DNA of 64,000 nucleotides, taken from Opeltia flavorubescens (Eukaryota; Ascomycota; Lecanoromycetes; Teloschistales; Teloschistaceae). Within the stretch, counting starts at the first letter, position 1. Each line of letters opens with the position of its first letter. Both the position numbers and the translations under genes were made by a program. This document shows positions 47,210 through 57,212 of the stretch, one piece after another. The stretch covers positions 766,022 to 830,021 of the forward strand of contig KE546972.1 in assembly GCA_000442125.1 (NCBI GenBank). Reading direction: 5' to 3'. The notes under the pieces were generated by a model. The model ran no database searches. It was not told the origin of the DNA and saw only the letters and a list, made by a program, of their open reading frames with translations.

Positions 47210-48297
47210 TTAAGACCCGAATTTCAAAAGGTACCCTCCATCAACCGGGACGACCTGACCATTGAGATATTGATTCGTAGCTGCAAACAAGACTGCGTTG
47301 GCCATGTCTCGATCATTACCAGGTCGCCGTGCTGGCAAGTGCTCATATTTCTCTTTAGGTATTGCGCTCTTCTGATTCTCATCACTATCACCGGCAGTCA
47401 TCTCGCTTGGGAACACCCCAGGCGCAATGGCATTAATTCTGACCTTGACTCCCGAGTTTGAGACTTCAGACGCGAGCATGCGAGTAACATGATTTGCTGC
47501 ACCCTTGCTGGCGTTGTAGGCAAAATGGTTCTGCGACTTGAGTACAATACCCGAGATTGAGGTGATGTTGATGACATTGGCGGAGAAGCCAGGGACATGT
47601 TCGGTAGATTTCGAGAGTAAGGGCAAGAATGCAGTAGTCATGAAGTACAATTGGGCAGCGTTAGTCTTGTAAATTTCAGCCCAGTCGTCAAACTGAGCGG
47701 TATCGTTATCGAAGAGATTCTTCTTGAAATCCTCAGCAGTCGGATTGCCGCCTTGTTGGGTGTGAGTTTGTATACCAGCGTTGTTGACGAGGATGCACAG
47801 GCACTTTTCACGGGAAGATATTTCGTCGACCAAACGTTGAATGTCCTTCTTGCTGGTGATATCGGCAACGAGTGGGATGATTTGCCCCGAGATACCTTTG
47901 CCATGAGTCTCGGCGACGCGTTCTAGCTTTTCTTCTGTACGGCCAATGATGTATACTTTGGCACCATTCACAGCCAAAGCTTGAACGGCCATTAAGCCAA
48001 TTCCAGACCCTAGATGTTATCAATACATTGAGGAAGAGCAATTATCTCGTGGGCCGATCGTTTACCTCCTCCAGTAACAAGAGCAACTCTGTCCTTGACA
48101 TTGAAGAGGTTGGTCAGCTGGAATTGGTCATTGTTTGTTGCATTTGGATCTGATGAAGCCATTTTGGTTGATGTTCTGAAAGCGATCTGAGACCTGGATA
48201 GATGTGAAGAGAGAATTGACTTTGCTTGTAATTGAGGGATTATGAACTTCGGAGAGGTAAGTCGCAGAGAAAGAGATTGTGCTCGAAGTGATATCAT
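47210..48297 (-). CDS. Short-chain dehydrogenase/reductase with possible mitochondrial presequence
   Basis: NAD(P)-dependent oxidoreductase of the classical SDR superfamily. Exons are 48297-48066 and 48009-47210, with a 56-nt intron; 343 residues. The cofactor motif TGGGSGIG is formed across the intron; NNAG follows, the catalytic Ser is in NITSISGI, YNASK holds the catalytic Tyr and Lys, and PGVFPSEM is the usual segment after it. The C-terminal GQVVPVDGGYL is typical of 3-oxoacyl-reductase-like SDRs; the substrate cannot be deduced. Two in-frame starts exist. ATG 48297 gives a 45-residue extension rich in Arg, Ser and Leu and free of acidic residues, like a mitochondrial presequence. ATG 48162 (MASSDPNATN) gives the 298-residue core. 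Confidence 0.92.
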
Positions 48298-49138
48298 TGA
48301 ACAATTTTGTCAAGCAGTGAGGGTAACGCATGCTCGGCGTGGGAGCTACTGGGTGATGTCATGATTATGACGAATCGACCAAAGGTATCTGACACCGAAG
48401 AGACGGTCGTATACATGAAGCATCAAATGCGACAAAGTTCTTATTAGGTTTCATCGCTCACCGATCAATGTATTGCTGGTCGAGCTTCATAAGATGGGTC
48501 ACGCCATCTCGGACTCTACTCTCTCAGCTGTTCACCAACGTTCTAGCCCCAATACTGCTCCGAGACCATCCTTTGGTGCAGCTTCTGGGGTTGTGAAATT
48601 TTTATCTTGTAATGATCAATATCACATGAGCGCCTGCCAACGGCGCGAGGAGACCTTCTCTTGGTAAGCATTTCGTATGTTTTGAATATGAGTCTGACAA
48701 GTTCAGAATTTTGAGCTGAGCCCACGTCGTCATTGGTTGGCAAAAATAGACAGTTGAACCCTTGCAATTAGTCTGTCGATCTGCCGCTCCTCAAATCCTT
48801 GTTCTGCAAACGCCACCCAGCCATGCTTGCCTCTTCATCCCATCCAGAAACGCCATCTTCCATATGCGGTTACCTCCGACAAGTTTCAAGGATGGATGAC
48901 GAGGCCGGTGGCTAAGATGTTGCTTGTTTCTCTTCATATCTTTTTCTAAGTGACTGATCATCATGCTTTTTTCTTTCATCCTCTTATCTTTTGGCCATAA
49001 ACTCTGTATGTTTTCTGTCACTCGCTTAAACATCGTTCCAATCTGGCTTGCTATTTCTTTCTGTGCTTGAAGTGCAGATCCTTCGCATTGGTCTATCACG
49101 CTCATTCATAGTTCTCACATTCAAGAATAGCGAAGATC
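48298..49138. other. Divergent promoter region between SDR and PLC-like genes
   Basis: 841 nt. A 104-codon minus-strand ATG frame (49105 down to 48791) is basic, matches no family, and begins only 33 nt from the PLC-like start. It is more likely non-coding, but cannot be excluded. Confidence 0.35.
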
Positions 49139-50301
49139 ATGCTTGCCTGGCCATTGTTGCTACAATCAATCCTACTGATTCGATCTGCTGCTCAGACTGT
49201 CCAAAATGCATCATATGCTTGCAATAATTCTCCGGACCTATGCAGTAGATCATATTCGAATGTAACATATTTAGGGGCCCATGACAGCCCATTTCTACGC
49301 GACGATTCCACGAGCTTCAGTGACAGTGGAAATCAGTAAGTTGGTCCTGCATCCGAGCATGCATCTAGAGTCATTGTTCATGATCCTTATATAATGGCAG
49401 AGATGTAAATACCACAGCCCAACTCGATGGAGGAGTACGCCTTCTTACTGCTCAAGTCCACCAAAGCAACGGTGCATTGCACCTATGTCACACTAGCTGC
49501 TCGTTGCTGGATGCTGGCTCACTCAGTACCTGGTTAGCAGAGATAAAAACATGGCTTGATCGGAACCCTTACGACGTTGTCACGATTTTGCTCGTGAACT
49601 CCGACAATGCAGCGGTCAGCGATCTCGATGCACAATTCAATGCTGCCGCAATCAAATCTTACGCCTACGCTCCGGAGTCGACGACTACGGTACCTTACAT
49701 CTGGCCTACGTTGAATGAACTCATTGTCAGCGGAACACGACTCATGACCTTCGTGGCCGATATTACGCCTTCTGCCACCGCTCCCTATCTCATGAATGAA
49801 TTTACTTTTATATTCGAGAATCCCTTCAGTGTCCTAAGTCTATCAAACTTTTCGTGTATTCCCGAAAGACCAACGCTTGTCCAGGGTCAAACGTCAGCGG
49901 CCGTACAGTCTGGAAGGCTGCCCTTGATGAATCATTTTCTGAACGTTGCATCGGGCTTCGGGATCCAAGTTCCGGATATTGACAACATTACCGTCACGAA
50001 TGCGGCATCTGGCCCAGTAGGCAATCTTGGAGATGCGGCGACGAGTTGTACGGCAGCATATGGAAAAGCTCCAAACTTCATTTTGGTCGACTTCTTCGAA
50101 CATGGCGCAGCGATCGAAACGGTTGACAGATTGAACGGTATCACTCCTGTAGGGCGACCGTCCGCAGCCGCTTCAACTGCCAAAGTGATCGCCTCTTCTG
50201 GAGCCATGGGTCGGGCCAGCGACTTAGGTGCATTCTTCATTGCCGTATGCAGCTTTCCTGTTATTCTCATAATGACGAGTCTGGTTTCTGGCATAGTTTG
50301 A
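49139..50301 (+). CDS. Secreted GPI-anchored PLC-like phosphodiesterase
   Basis: Member of the PLC-like phosphodiesterase (TIM-barrel) family found on fungal cell surfaces. Exons are 49139-49335 and 49401-50301, with a 65-nt intron; 365 residues. The N-terminus MLAWPLLLQSILLIRSAAQ is a signal peptide. NVTYLGAHDSPFLRD holds the position of the first catalytic His (compare LGTHNS in PI-PLC-X), and TTAQLDGGVRLLTAQVHQ follows directly after the intron, the canonical second strand. The second catalytic His is not obvious, and a Gln-His pair in that segment may serve. The C-terminal Ser/Ala linker is followed by a hydrophobic tail (FFIAVCSFPVILIMTSL), a GPI-attachment signal. Catalytic activity is therefore uncertain. 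Confidence 0.9.
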
Positions 50302-50462
50302 TGAAAGCATGAGGAATAAATGATCATTTTGATCTGGGAGACTTAATATTGCATAGCGCGGTGGTCATCGATTTGCATAGCGACGGGAATCTGCATAGCA
50401 TGGAGGCGTTAGGCCACTCATAATGATTGAGATGATAAATGTCCTAGTATCTGAACGCCGTC

Positions 50463-51041
50463 TTATGTGGTCTTGTCTGCAGCAAGTAGAGAGTTGACAG
50501 CCGTGACCTTGTCGCTGAACGATTGCTTCTTGTCGGTCCTGAATGCATCGTTAGCATTCAAAATATGGGCAATTACCATATTTGCTCTTAATCACCTCGA
50601 GCCAACGCGGATGTCGGTCTGTATCCTGACAATGCCTTTCTTGTGCAACATTGTATGTGCCTGACCAATGAGCTGCATGACTTCATCCCAGGATCCCTCT
50701 GCAGACACCCGCGACGTCAGCCTTCCACCATTAGAGCATCATCTTACTGAGGGACGGCCTGTATCTTTGATGGTCGTCATGCGAAATTTGTCTTAGTGTA
50801 CCCACCAACCGTTGTGCCTGCTGAATGCATCGAGTAGCTGATGTTACTCTGTTTCATCAAGCGCTGCACATCAGCAACCTCTTGTGACACGGATGCCGTA
50901 GGTGTTCCTATCTACAATCAGGTTAATCAGACCTTCCAATTCCTCGGAAAGATTCTAGTGCTTGAACTTGGTTGAACGCACAGGAATGAGGCAGAAATCA
51001 GCTACACAGCTCTTTGGGGTTTCGAGTTCCTCGAGATCCAT
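50463..51041 (-). CDS. ecm15: ECM15/UPF0045 thiamine-binding-type protein
   Basis: Small protein of the MTH1187/YkoF-like family, which binds thiamine or related pyrimidines in characterised members; a ferredoxin-like fold is expected. Four short exons: 51041-50982, 50911-50806, 50698-50596 and 50538-50463; introns of 70, 107 and 57 nt, all GT-AG; 114 residues. Exon 1 gives [20 protein letters not shown]; exon 2 begins [16 protein letters not shown] and contains [11 protein letters not shown]; exon 3 begins after the junction Glu with [20 protein letters not shown] and ends QTDIRVGSR; exon 4 is [14 protein letters not shown] to the stop. Each block lines up in order with the family signatures (ADFCLIPxG, Y-x-MHSAGTT-x-G-x-WDEV, R-x-QTDIR-x-GTR-x-DK). 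No exon exceeds 106 nt. It is convergent with the PLC-like gene (161 nt apart) and divergent from IPK1. Confidence 0.93.
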
Positions 51042-51485
51042 TTCCAAAGCAAGACTCTGGTATTCGAAGTTCTAGTTTCTGGATGGCTATATAATTCCTT
51101 TCTATGCTTGGTCGTAACAGTAATCGTTTGCTTTGCATGAACGTTGACAGACTCTGAGTCTTAAACAAATGCCAAGCCACCCATGGGATGCTCCTTTCCA
51201 ACCCGTGGTCGCTTTGCTCTATGGTGGCCAATGTGATTCTTCCCTTTCTCGTTATTCGAATCAATAACTTTCCTTAATGGTTAAAGAGCTCGTGGTTTCG
51301 CTTTCATTTTCTCTTTCAGTCGACAATTTCCTAGGCTTTCACTACTTGAACGGAGCGTCTTGCAAGACTTTTAAATATACAGCCGTTCGGCCTTCTCCAA
51401 TTAATAGCTCGAGTCAACAGTGACCTTCGTTCTATATCCTTGTCTCTTGCATTCGTATACACTAAATTTCGAAACTCGACCATCA
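51042..51485. promoter_or_regulatory. Divergent promoter between ECM15-like and IPK1 genes
   Basis: 444 nt between two divergent start codons. A TTTAAATATA run near 51,370 is a candidate TATA element for IPK1. An in-frame extension upstream of the IPK1 ATG begins with GTG and is discounted. Confidence 0.45.
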
Positions 51486-52625
51486 ATGATGGTAATTCAA
51501 CCGAGCACCAGCCCCACTAATCTCACACTCGACCAAGACACTCCCATCGATGTTCACTACCTAGCAGAAGGGGCAGCGAACGTCGTGTTCATCCTTTACA
51601 GCAAGCGAGGTATCTCTACCCTGGACGATGATTACGGTAAGCTTGGTACGACTACAGAAGACGGTGTTTCACGAATCGATCCTCGCCTCAAGGGCAAGCT
51701 CCTCCGCCTACGCAAAGACCTTCCCTTCGTCGCCCCAGTGGTCGAATCCCATCAACACTTTGACGAGCAGATTGTGCCACTCTTCCCCTCCGAGATTCTA
51801 GTCGAGCAACTCCTGTGCAATGTCTCTCCAGGTTTTATAACTAGGTGCAATGAAGAGCTGCGGAGTCTCGAAGGGCTTGGACTGAGACCCAAGAAACGCT
51901 TTGGGGTGTATCTTGCAGAGGACGAGCCCTATGCTACGGCCATTACAGACATGCGATCGGATGATCAACATGCATGCTGTGAATTCAAACCAAAGTGGCT
52001 CGCTCAGTCACCATCAGCCCCTCCTAATTCAAAGCGATGTCGCACTTGTGCTCTTCGAGCGATGAGAGCATTAAAACACGCCGGATCCTCAGAAAGCACA
52101 GCATTCTGCCCTCTCACCCTTGTTGAGAGTACCCAAGATCACCTGACGGAAACCTTGGATCGTGCTCTAGGCCATTCAAAGGGAACACCAATCAACATAC
52201 CCAACTTCGTACACCAACTGCGTCCATTCTTCGAGAAATCCCCACTCCTTGCATTGCTTCGAGATCTACAGATAGAAAAAGATCCCAAGGGTATCCTCAC
52301 AGCCGATCCATCCGATGTGGATTTCATGACGGCTATGACTATCCGCGACTGTACATTGTTCCTCAAGGTAAGCACCTTGACCCTCCAATGTTACTCCAAT
52401 CTGACAACCGTTCCCAAGATACCCAATCACGAAGGAAATGAAGCAAAGATTGAAGCCCGTCTTGGCGATCTTGACCTCAAGACACCTGAAGGGAATAAAG
52501 CAGAATACTGGCGGCAGACCGAACAACAGCTTATCGATGAAGGATGGTATACCGCTACGGAGCAGAAGCCTCGAACGGAAGTAAGAGACGACCCTGTGTG
52601 CTTGTTGTCCAGGAATGCCATGTGA
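51486..52625 (+). CDS. ipk1: Inositol-pentakisphosphate 2-kinase
   Basis: Phosphorylates inositol pentakisphosphate at position 2 to give phytate (IP6), which serves nuclear mRNA export and phosphate signalling. The start is ATG 51486 (MMVIQPSTSP). Family blocks in order: YLAEGAANVVFILY (N-lobe nucleotide-binding, EGAANVV), KLLRLRKDLPF (catalytic Lys region), EILVEQLL, then a Cys-rich EFKPKWLAQSP ... CRTCALRAM segment (the conserved EFKPKW and a metal-binding Cys set), CPLTLVE, MTIRDCTLFLK and near the end ARLGDLDLKTPEGNKAEYW. A 51-nt segment, 52368-52418 (GTAAGC ... CTGAC ... CCAAG), has the form of an intron but is a multiple of three without a stop. Splicing it out joins LFLK to IPNHEGNEAKIEARLGDLD and gives 362 residues, the better family fit. 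Confidence 0.94.
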   Translation: MMVIQPSTSPTNLTLDQDTPIDVHYLAEGAANVVFILYSKRGISTLDDDYGKLGTTTEDGVSRIDPRLKGKLLRLRKDLPFVAPVVESHQHFDEQIVPLFPSEILVEQLLCNVSPGFITRCNEELRSLEGLGLRPKKRFGVYLAEDEPYATAITDMRSDDQHACCEFKPKWLAQSPSAPPNSKRCRTCALRAMRALKHAGSSESTAFCPLTLVESTQDHLTETLDRALGHSKGTPINIPNFVHQLRPFFEKSPLLALLRDLQIEKDPKGILTADPSDVDFMTAMTIRDCTLFLKVSTLTLQCYSNLTTVPKIPNHEGNEAKIEARLGDLDLKTPEGNKAEYWRQTEQQLIDEGWYTATEQKPRTEVRDDPVCLLSRNAM

Positions 52626-53178
52626 AAACCGCCATGTCGAGAAAAGTAAGCCCTACCTTGTTCGACCTACACCATTTTTCGCGTCCCAAATTTGGCAGAA
52701 TACGTGATTTATGGCTGAGAAACCCTTTACAGGCTCGACTGGCTATTCGCTTCGAAGGTCATCAGTACTGCATTCTCTACTCCTTTATCTTCTGGTCGCT
52801 AGCTTGCTTGGCTTCGCTAACACCTCTCGCTTAGCCATTAATTTATGCAGCCTTGGTTCCATGTGGACGACACTAACGGGACGTTTTATTGCTTGTTTCT
52901 TGATTTTCGCTTCACTTGTCTTTTTCGGGCCCGGAAACAATAGATCGATATCCCTCGTGGCTTGCCAGGCCCCAGTAATTTGTTGCTGTCTCGTCCATTT
53001 TGGGATACGAGATGTAACGTTCTTCAACATTTAGATCCTTCGCCAGCATACGTTACTTCGTGATTTCAACAACCACCGGTTCGAGTATCATGTTTTGCTA
53101 TCGAAATATGAAGACATATAAGACACCGTGCGACCTTTGCGAAAACGGGAGGCCTGATCATATCAAACACGAACCACC
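52626..53178. other. Intergenic with an unrecognised hydrophobic frame
   Basis: A 107-codon ATG frame at 52711-53034 is hydrophobic (LLLYLLVASLLGF) and could encode a small membrane protein, but no family or splice support is visible. The 3' part is the promoter of the carbohydrate-binding-like gene. Confidence 0.3.
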
Positions 53179-54102
53179 ATGATACCAATCATTGCTGTCA
53201 TTTCACTGCTCGCTCTTGCACCGAGTGCAGTATTCGGAATCGTGTGCAATGCCGACAACGTCCTACGCGCACTCAGAGCCAACAGCGCCAGTGCCAGTCC
53301 CTTTTGCAGCACATATNCCCTCCCACCGCCAAACCAGCCCCTACCGACCTATGTCTCAGCTTATCCAGCATCGAGAGTATCGTCCGGTTGCTCTTGTTTG
53401 AATACACCAACCTCAACCACCTTGACAACGTCGACTACCAGATCGTCAACAGCAACATCGACCTCTGTTTCGACTACGTCGTCAACCTCGACCACCTCTG
53501 CGACACCCACCCCAACAGAGGACGCTTGCACAGCCAACCACATCCGAAACGGCGGTTTCCAGACCTTGATCAATGGAAAGCCTGACCCATGGATTCTCTC
53601 CCCACCCATGGACTCTGGCGCAGGGCAATCCAGCGACACTTCTGTGAGGTCCGATAACGGAAATAACTACGCGTAAGCACCACTTTCTTTTATTTTGTTT
53701 TTCCAGAAATCACCAAATTGACCTTCCATCCGCAGCTTCCTGTCCATTACCAACAGAGTCGACCCTGGCTACGGCACAACCAGCACCACAATTTCGCAAC
53801 CGATCCCACGTCTTTGCCCCTACACCTCATACACTCTGACCTACTCGTCGCAAATCTTCATCTCAGGCGGCGACCGCTCGCACGCTTGCAGTGTCAGCTA
53901 TTCGCTGGCTGATGGAGGGCAACTCGTGTTCATCGGACCGCCGAATGGAGATATCCCGCCTTTCGACTATGAGGTGAGGCAGACGACGTTTAGGTATTAT
54001 GGTAGTGGCGGAGCGAATACGTTGACCATACAACTCAGCTGTAATGCGCCGGTGGGTGGGTATAGGGTCGATGACGTGAGTCTGGTTGGGACACCGCAAT
54101 AA
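53179..54102 (+). CDS. Secreted protein with carbohydrate-binding-like C-terminal domain
   Basis: Exons are 53179-53672 and 53736-54102, with a 63-nt intron; 286 residues. A signal peptide (MIPIIAVISLLALAPSAVFG) is followed by a small Cys-rich module (CNADNVLRALRA ... FCSTY ... SSGCSCL) that heads many secreted fungal proteins. A Thr/Ser linker comes next, then a beta-rich domain starting ACTANHIRNGGFQTL and ending YRVDDVSLVG, the frame of galactose-binding-like CBM4/9-type domains (NGGFE ... DDVSL). The intron splits NNYA from FLSITNRVDPGYG. A role in binding wall or plant polysaccharide outside the cell is inferred. One base near 53317 is n, leaving one residue unknown in the Cys-rich module. 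Convergent with the next gene, 120 nt apart. Confidence 0.88.
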
Positions 54103-54222
54103 GGGAGTGGAGAAGTGGCGTATCGAAGAAGGAAGGAAGGAGATTGTAGACAAGAACCTCAAGGGATACATCCAGTAACGCTCCCCAAACCACATCCTAA
54201 ATTTTCTCTCTTCCAGCTCAAA

Positions 54223-54840
54223 TCAATCCCTCCTCACCTCAAACAACTCCCCCACAAAGCCCTTAATCTCTTCATCCCCACACCTCCCCATCGCCTCCTT
54301 GATCGCCTCCAAAACCTCCTCCCCCGCCCCATCTTTCCGCCGGGTATAAACATCCACCCCGGCAGGCGTAAACAGCGTTTTCCCAAAATACGTCACAACC
54401 CATTGATTATTCTTCTTCTCCCCATCATCTAGATCCCCCCACCCCAAAACCTCCCAATGACTACTCGCGACCTTCAACCATCCTTTTCCTCGCCAATTCC
54501 ATTCTCCCCCTCCCCCTTGCTCGTTAGCGGCGGGGGTGTCTATCCCTTCTATCCTTTTCCATTTTTCACCTCCGCCAAGTTTTTGGTATTCGACTAGGTC
54601 GTCGAGGTGAGGTAATGATGGGGTTGAGGATGAGGAAGAGGGCAGGATGGTGTATGTTATCTGAACGTTTCGGGCGGATTTCCACATTGGGAGGGTGGAG
54701 TGCGTGACGTGCCATGTTCCCGATATCCATTCTGGAAGGGGGGGTTTGAAAGGAAGGGCCTGGGCGGATTGGTGAAGGGGGGAGGTTGTTGGGGGGCGAA
54801 GGGAGATTGCGGGTTTAGTGATACGGGGAGATTGATTCAT
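54223..54840 (-). CDS. Conserved fungal protein, possibly lipocalin-like
   Basis: Single exon, 205 residues, from ATG 54840. The chain has a block structure: ISGTWHVTHSTLPMWKSARN, VQITYTILP, LDDLVEYQKL, WNWRGKGWLKVASSHWEVLG and WVVTYFGKTLFTPAGVDVYT. The pattern of a short opening GTW followed by repeated beta-strand-like segments with Trp resembles lipocalin-fold proteins, and the blocks look like those of a widespread uncharacterised ascomycete family. There is no signal peptide or membrane segment, so it is probably cytosolic. Small-molecule binding is a guess from the inferred fold. Divergent from the nitroreductase gene. Confidence 0.82.
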   Translation of the reverse strand: MNQSPRITKPAISLRPPTTSPLHQSAQALPFKPPLPEWISGTWHVTHSTLPMWKSARNVQITYTILPSSSSSTPSLPHLDDLVEYQKLGGGEKWKRIEGIDTPAANEQGGGGEWNWRGKGWLKVASSHWEVLGWGDLDDGEKKNNQWVVTYFGKTLFTPAGVDVYTRRKDGAGEEVLEAIKEAMGRCGDEEIKGFVGELFEVRRD

Positions 54841-55442
54841 TGTTAGAGTTTCGGTTCTTCGCGCTTCGCTCTCGCCGTTGCTGTCGGAGTGTTGTTTACT
54901 TGTAGCTTTGTCAAGATGGAATGGAATCTCAGCTAGGTCTTGGCATCATTTGGTAAGCCGTGTAAGCTCGGCTATTCGACGGCTTGTCGGGCGGCCCGAA
55001 CATGCCGATGGTGGGACCAATAGTGGGGCAGATTAATTGAATGCACGTCACGGTTTTTGATGATTTGATGATGCTTTGTAAACAGCCCAATATGCATGAC
55101 TCGGCCATTTGCAGCTCGGGTCCGTCAGAAAGTAGCCTGAAAAATCCCCTTCCCACTACAAACAGGGTCAGATAATCGGCTAGTCAGCGATTATGCTTTA
55201 CGGGACTCGCCCTGCAAGACGCTGCGAGGGGGGTGTTTGCGACCAGAACGTAAGGCTAGAAATGCAATAAGCTTGGACTCGATCCCTTTTTCTCTCCAGC
55301 AGCTGCCAGCCTCATGAGCAAGTATATAATAAGAGCGCTCCTTCCCCAATTGAACAGCCTCAAAGCGACCAACCTTAAGTACCATTGCTTGCCCCATCAA
55401 TCCCATCCAAGAACCCTCCGTCCGCTTGCAAGTCGAGTAAGA
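54841..55442. promoter_or_regulatory. Divergent promoter region; in-frame leader of the nitroreductase
   Basis: 602 nt between divergent starts. From 55314 an in-frame ATG precedes the nitroreductase start by 43 codons (see that gene). No other frame is supported. Confidence 0.4.
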
Positions 55443-56227
55443 ATGACTTCCACAAAATCCTTCTCCGACACGGTCAAAGACCGCCGCACCTACTACGCTC
55501 TCGAGGACTCCTCCCCAATCCCCGACTCCCGCATCCAAGAGATCGTCAAAGATGCAATCCTCCACGTACCCAGCGCATTCAACTCCCAAACCACCCGCGC
55601 CGTCGTACTACTAAATGATGAGCATAAGAAGATGTGGGATCTGGTGGTTGAGTGCTACAAGCAGCAATTGCCAGAGGAGAAATTCAACCGGGCAAACCAG
55701 AGGTTTCCTATGTTTAGGGCTGCTTATGGGACTGTGAGTTACATTCTATATTCCTCCTTTGGGTTTCCGGGATCGAAAGAGCTTTGTAGATGATGTGTTA
55801 CTGATTGATGTTTGCTGCTACTTGCTAGGTCTTGTTCTACGAAGACACAGACACGGTGAGAGAGTTTCAGGGCAAATTCAGTTCGTACGAAGATAAATTT
55901 CCCGGATGGTCGGAGCAATCGAATGGGATGCATCAGTATACCGGTATGTAGAATACTTTCATGCGGACCACCCTTCTTTAATTTATGAATAATCGACGGC
56001 TGACTGTATCTCTAGTCTGGGCTGCATTGGAGGCTGAGGGTCTTGGGGTCAACCTGCAACATTACAACCCGCTTATTGATGTCCGTTTGGAGACTGAATT
56101 CAAGGTGCCATCAACCTGGAGTTTGAAAGCGCAGATGGTATTTGGCAAGCCGACTGGTGGACCGGCGATTCCTGATAAGAATTTCAACCCTATCGAGGAG
56201 CGAATGAAGGTTTATGGAGCCAAGTAG
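55443..56227 (+). CDS. Nitroreductase-family oxidoreductase
   Basis: FMN-dependent oxidoreductase of the fungal single-domain nitroreductase group (yeast Hbn1/Frm2-like). Exons are 55443-55733, 55829-55943 and 56016-56227; introns of 95 and 72 nt; 205 residues. The start MTSTKSFSDTVKDRRTYYAL gives the usual RR-x-YY flavin-binding Arg motif; APSAFNSQ is replaced by VPSAFNSQTTRAV, the FMN-contacting Ser-x-x-Asn region. VLFYEDTDTVREFQ, YTVWAALEAEGLGVNLQHYN and IPDKNFNPIEERMKVYG complete the core. An upstream in-frame ATG at 55314 would add 43 residues rich in Leu, Arg and His with no acidic residue, which could be a mitochondrial presequence or an in-frame leader. Convergent with YAF9 (154 nt apart). 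Confidence 0.92.
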
Positions 56228-56381
56228 AGCGAACTTGGTGGATAAGAGGGGCCTGTCCCGTTGTAGGGTCAGCCTTTCATGCATTTGCGCACACATGGCT
56301 GTCATATAGAGTAGTATCATGGGGAGATGCGTTCCGCATTCATCCACTGAACGCTTTAACATTCCATCCCCATCAATAACC

Positions 56382-57212
56382 TCACCTCGCCTTGACAGCC
56401 GCTCCCTCTTCGCTCTTCAAATCCAATAGCATCTTTTCCCTCTGCTCCAATCTCCTCCTCTCCTCTTTGACCATTACTTCCACAGTCTTGATTGCCTCCC
56501 CCAGCCGATCCAGCTCCCTTCCCTCCTCTTTCTGACTATACATCCCCTCAAACGGCAACTCTGCAACTCTCTCACCTCGCTTATCTCCCATACTCATTTG
56601 CTTAGAACCCTTTGATCCTTTCCCCCTCCCTCCCACTCCTCCACCAGAAGTAGTCAGTAGATCATAAAACGCCTCCACAGGCTCATTGAACACAACCTCC
56701 TCATAACACTCGCTCACCACCGGCTCCCTCCTCTCCCTCTGCCGCTCCGCATCAGGACCATACGGATGCAATTTCAAATGATGCCAAATCGTCTGCGGCT
56801 TCTCATTCGCCTCAGGGACAAAATGGATCTTGATCTGCACTTCAAATTCCCCCCATCCCGTTTCCGTGACCTCGAACGGAGGAGCTTCAACGACGCGGAG
56901 AGCATTGGTGTATGTTTCGTGGAGCTTGAAGGAGATTTTCTTGATGAAGTAGGAGAGATCGGGGTGTGGGGGGCAGGGTTTGACGTAGAGGGTCCATTGG
57001 TGGGTGTGGTCGGCGTTTATGTTGGCGGGGCGGGAGGCGGGATCGATGGGCTTGGCGATGGAACCGAAGACTGTTATGGGGATGTGAGTGACTGCAAGTT
57101 TTCATGATAAACAGGATAGAGCTGGAGGGCGATGATGAGAAGATGAGAAAGACGCACTGAATGGTCTATAAATGGAAATACCCTTCATGCGAGGTTTTTT
57201 AGCGGTAGGCAT
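56382..57212 (-). CDS. yaf9: YEATS-domain protein YAF9
   Basis: Acetyl/acyl-lysine reader shared by the SWR1 and NuA4 chromatin complexes. Exon 1 (57212-57158) encodes [18 protein letters not shown]; exon 2 runs to 56382. The YEATS domain reads [29 protein letters not shown], then [39 protein letters not shown] and the shared [22 protein letters not shown]-terminal coiled coil ([20 protein letters not shown]) is the usual complex-assembly element. Two acceptors fit the same frame 21 nt apart: 57071 (intron 87 nt, giving RPFIFGSIAKP, the better family fit) and 57092 (66 nt, inserting seven residues). The preferred protein has 247 residues. A Gly-rich linker separates the YEATS domain and coiled coil. 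Confidence 0.93.

Noticed and set aside
48791-49105. 104-codon basic minus-strand frame between SDR and PLC-like genes
   Set aside because: Has an ATG but no family match, and sits in a short divergent promoter; kept only as a possibility.
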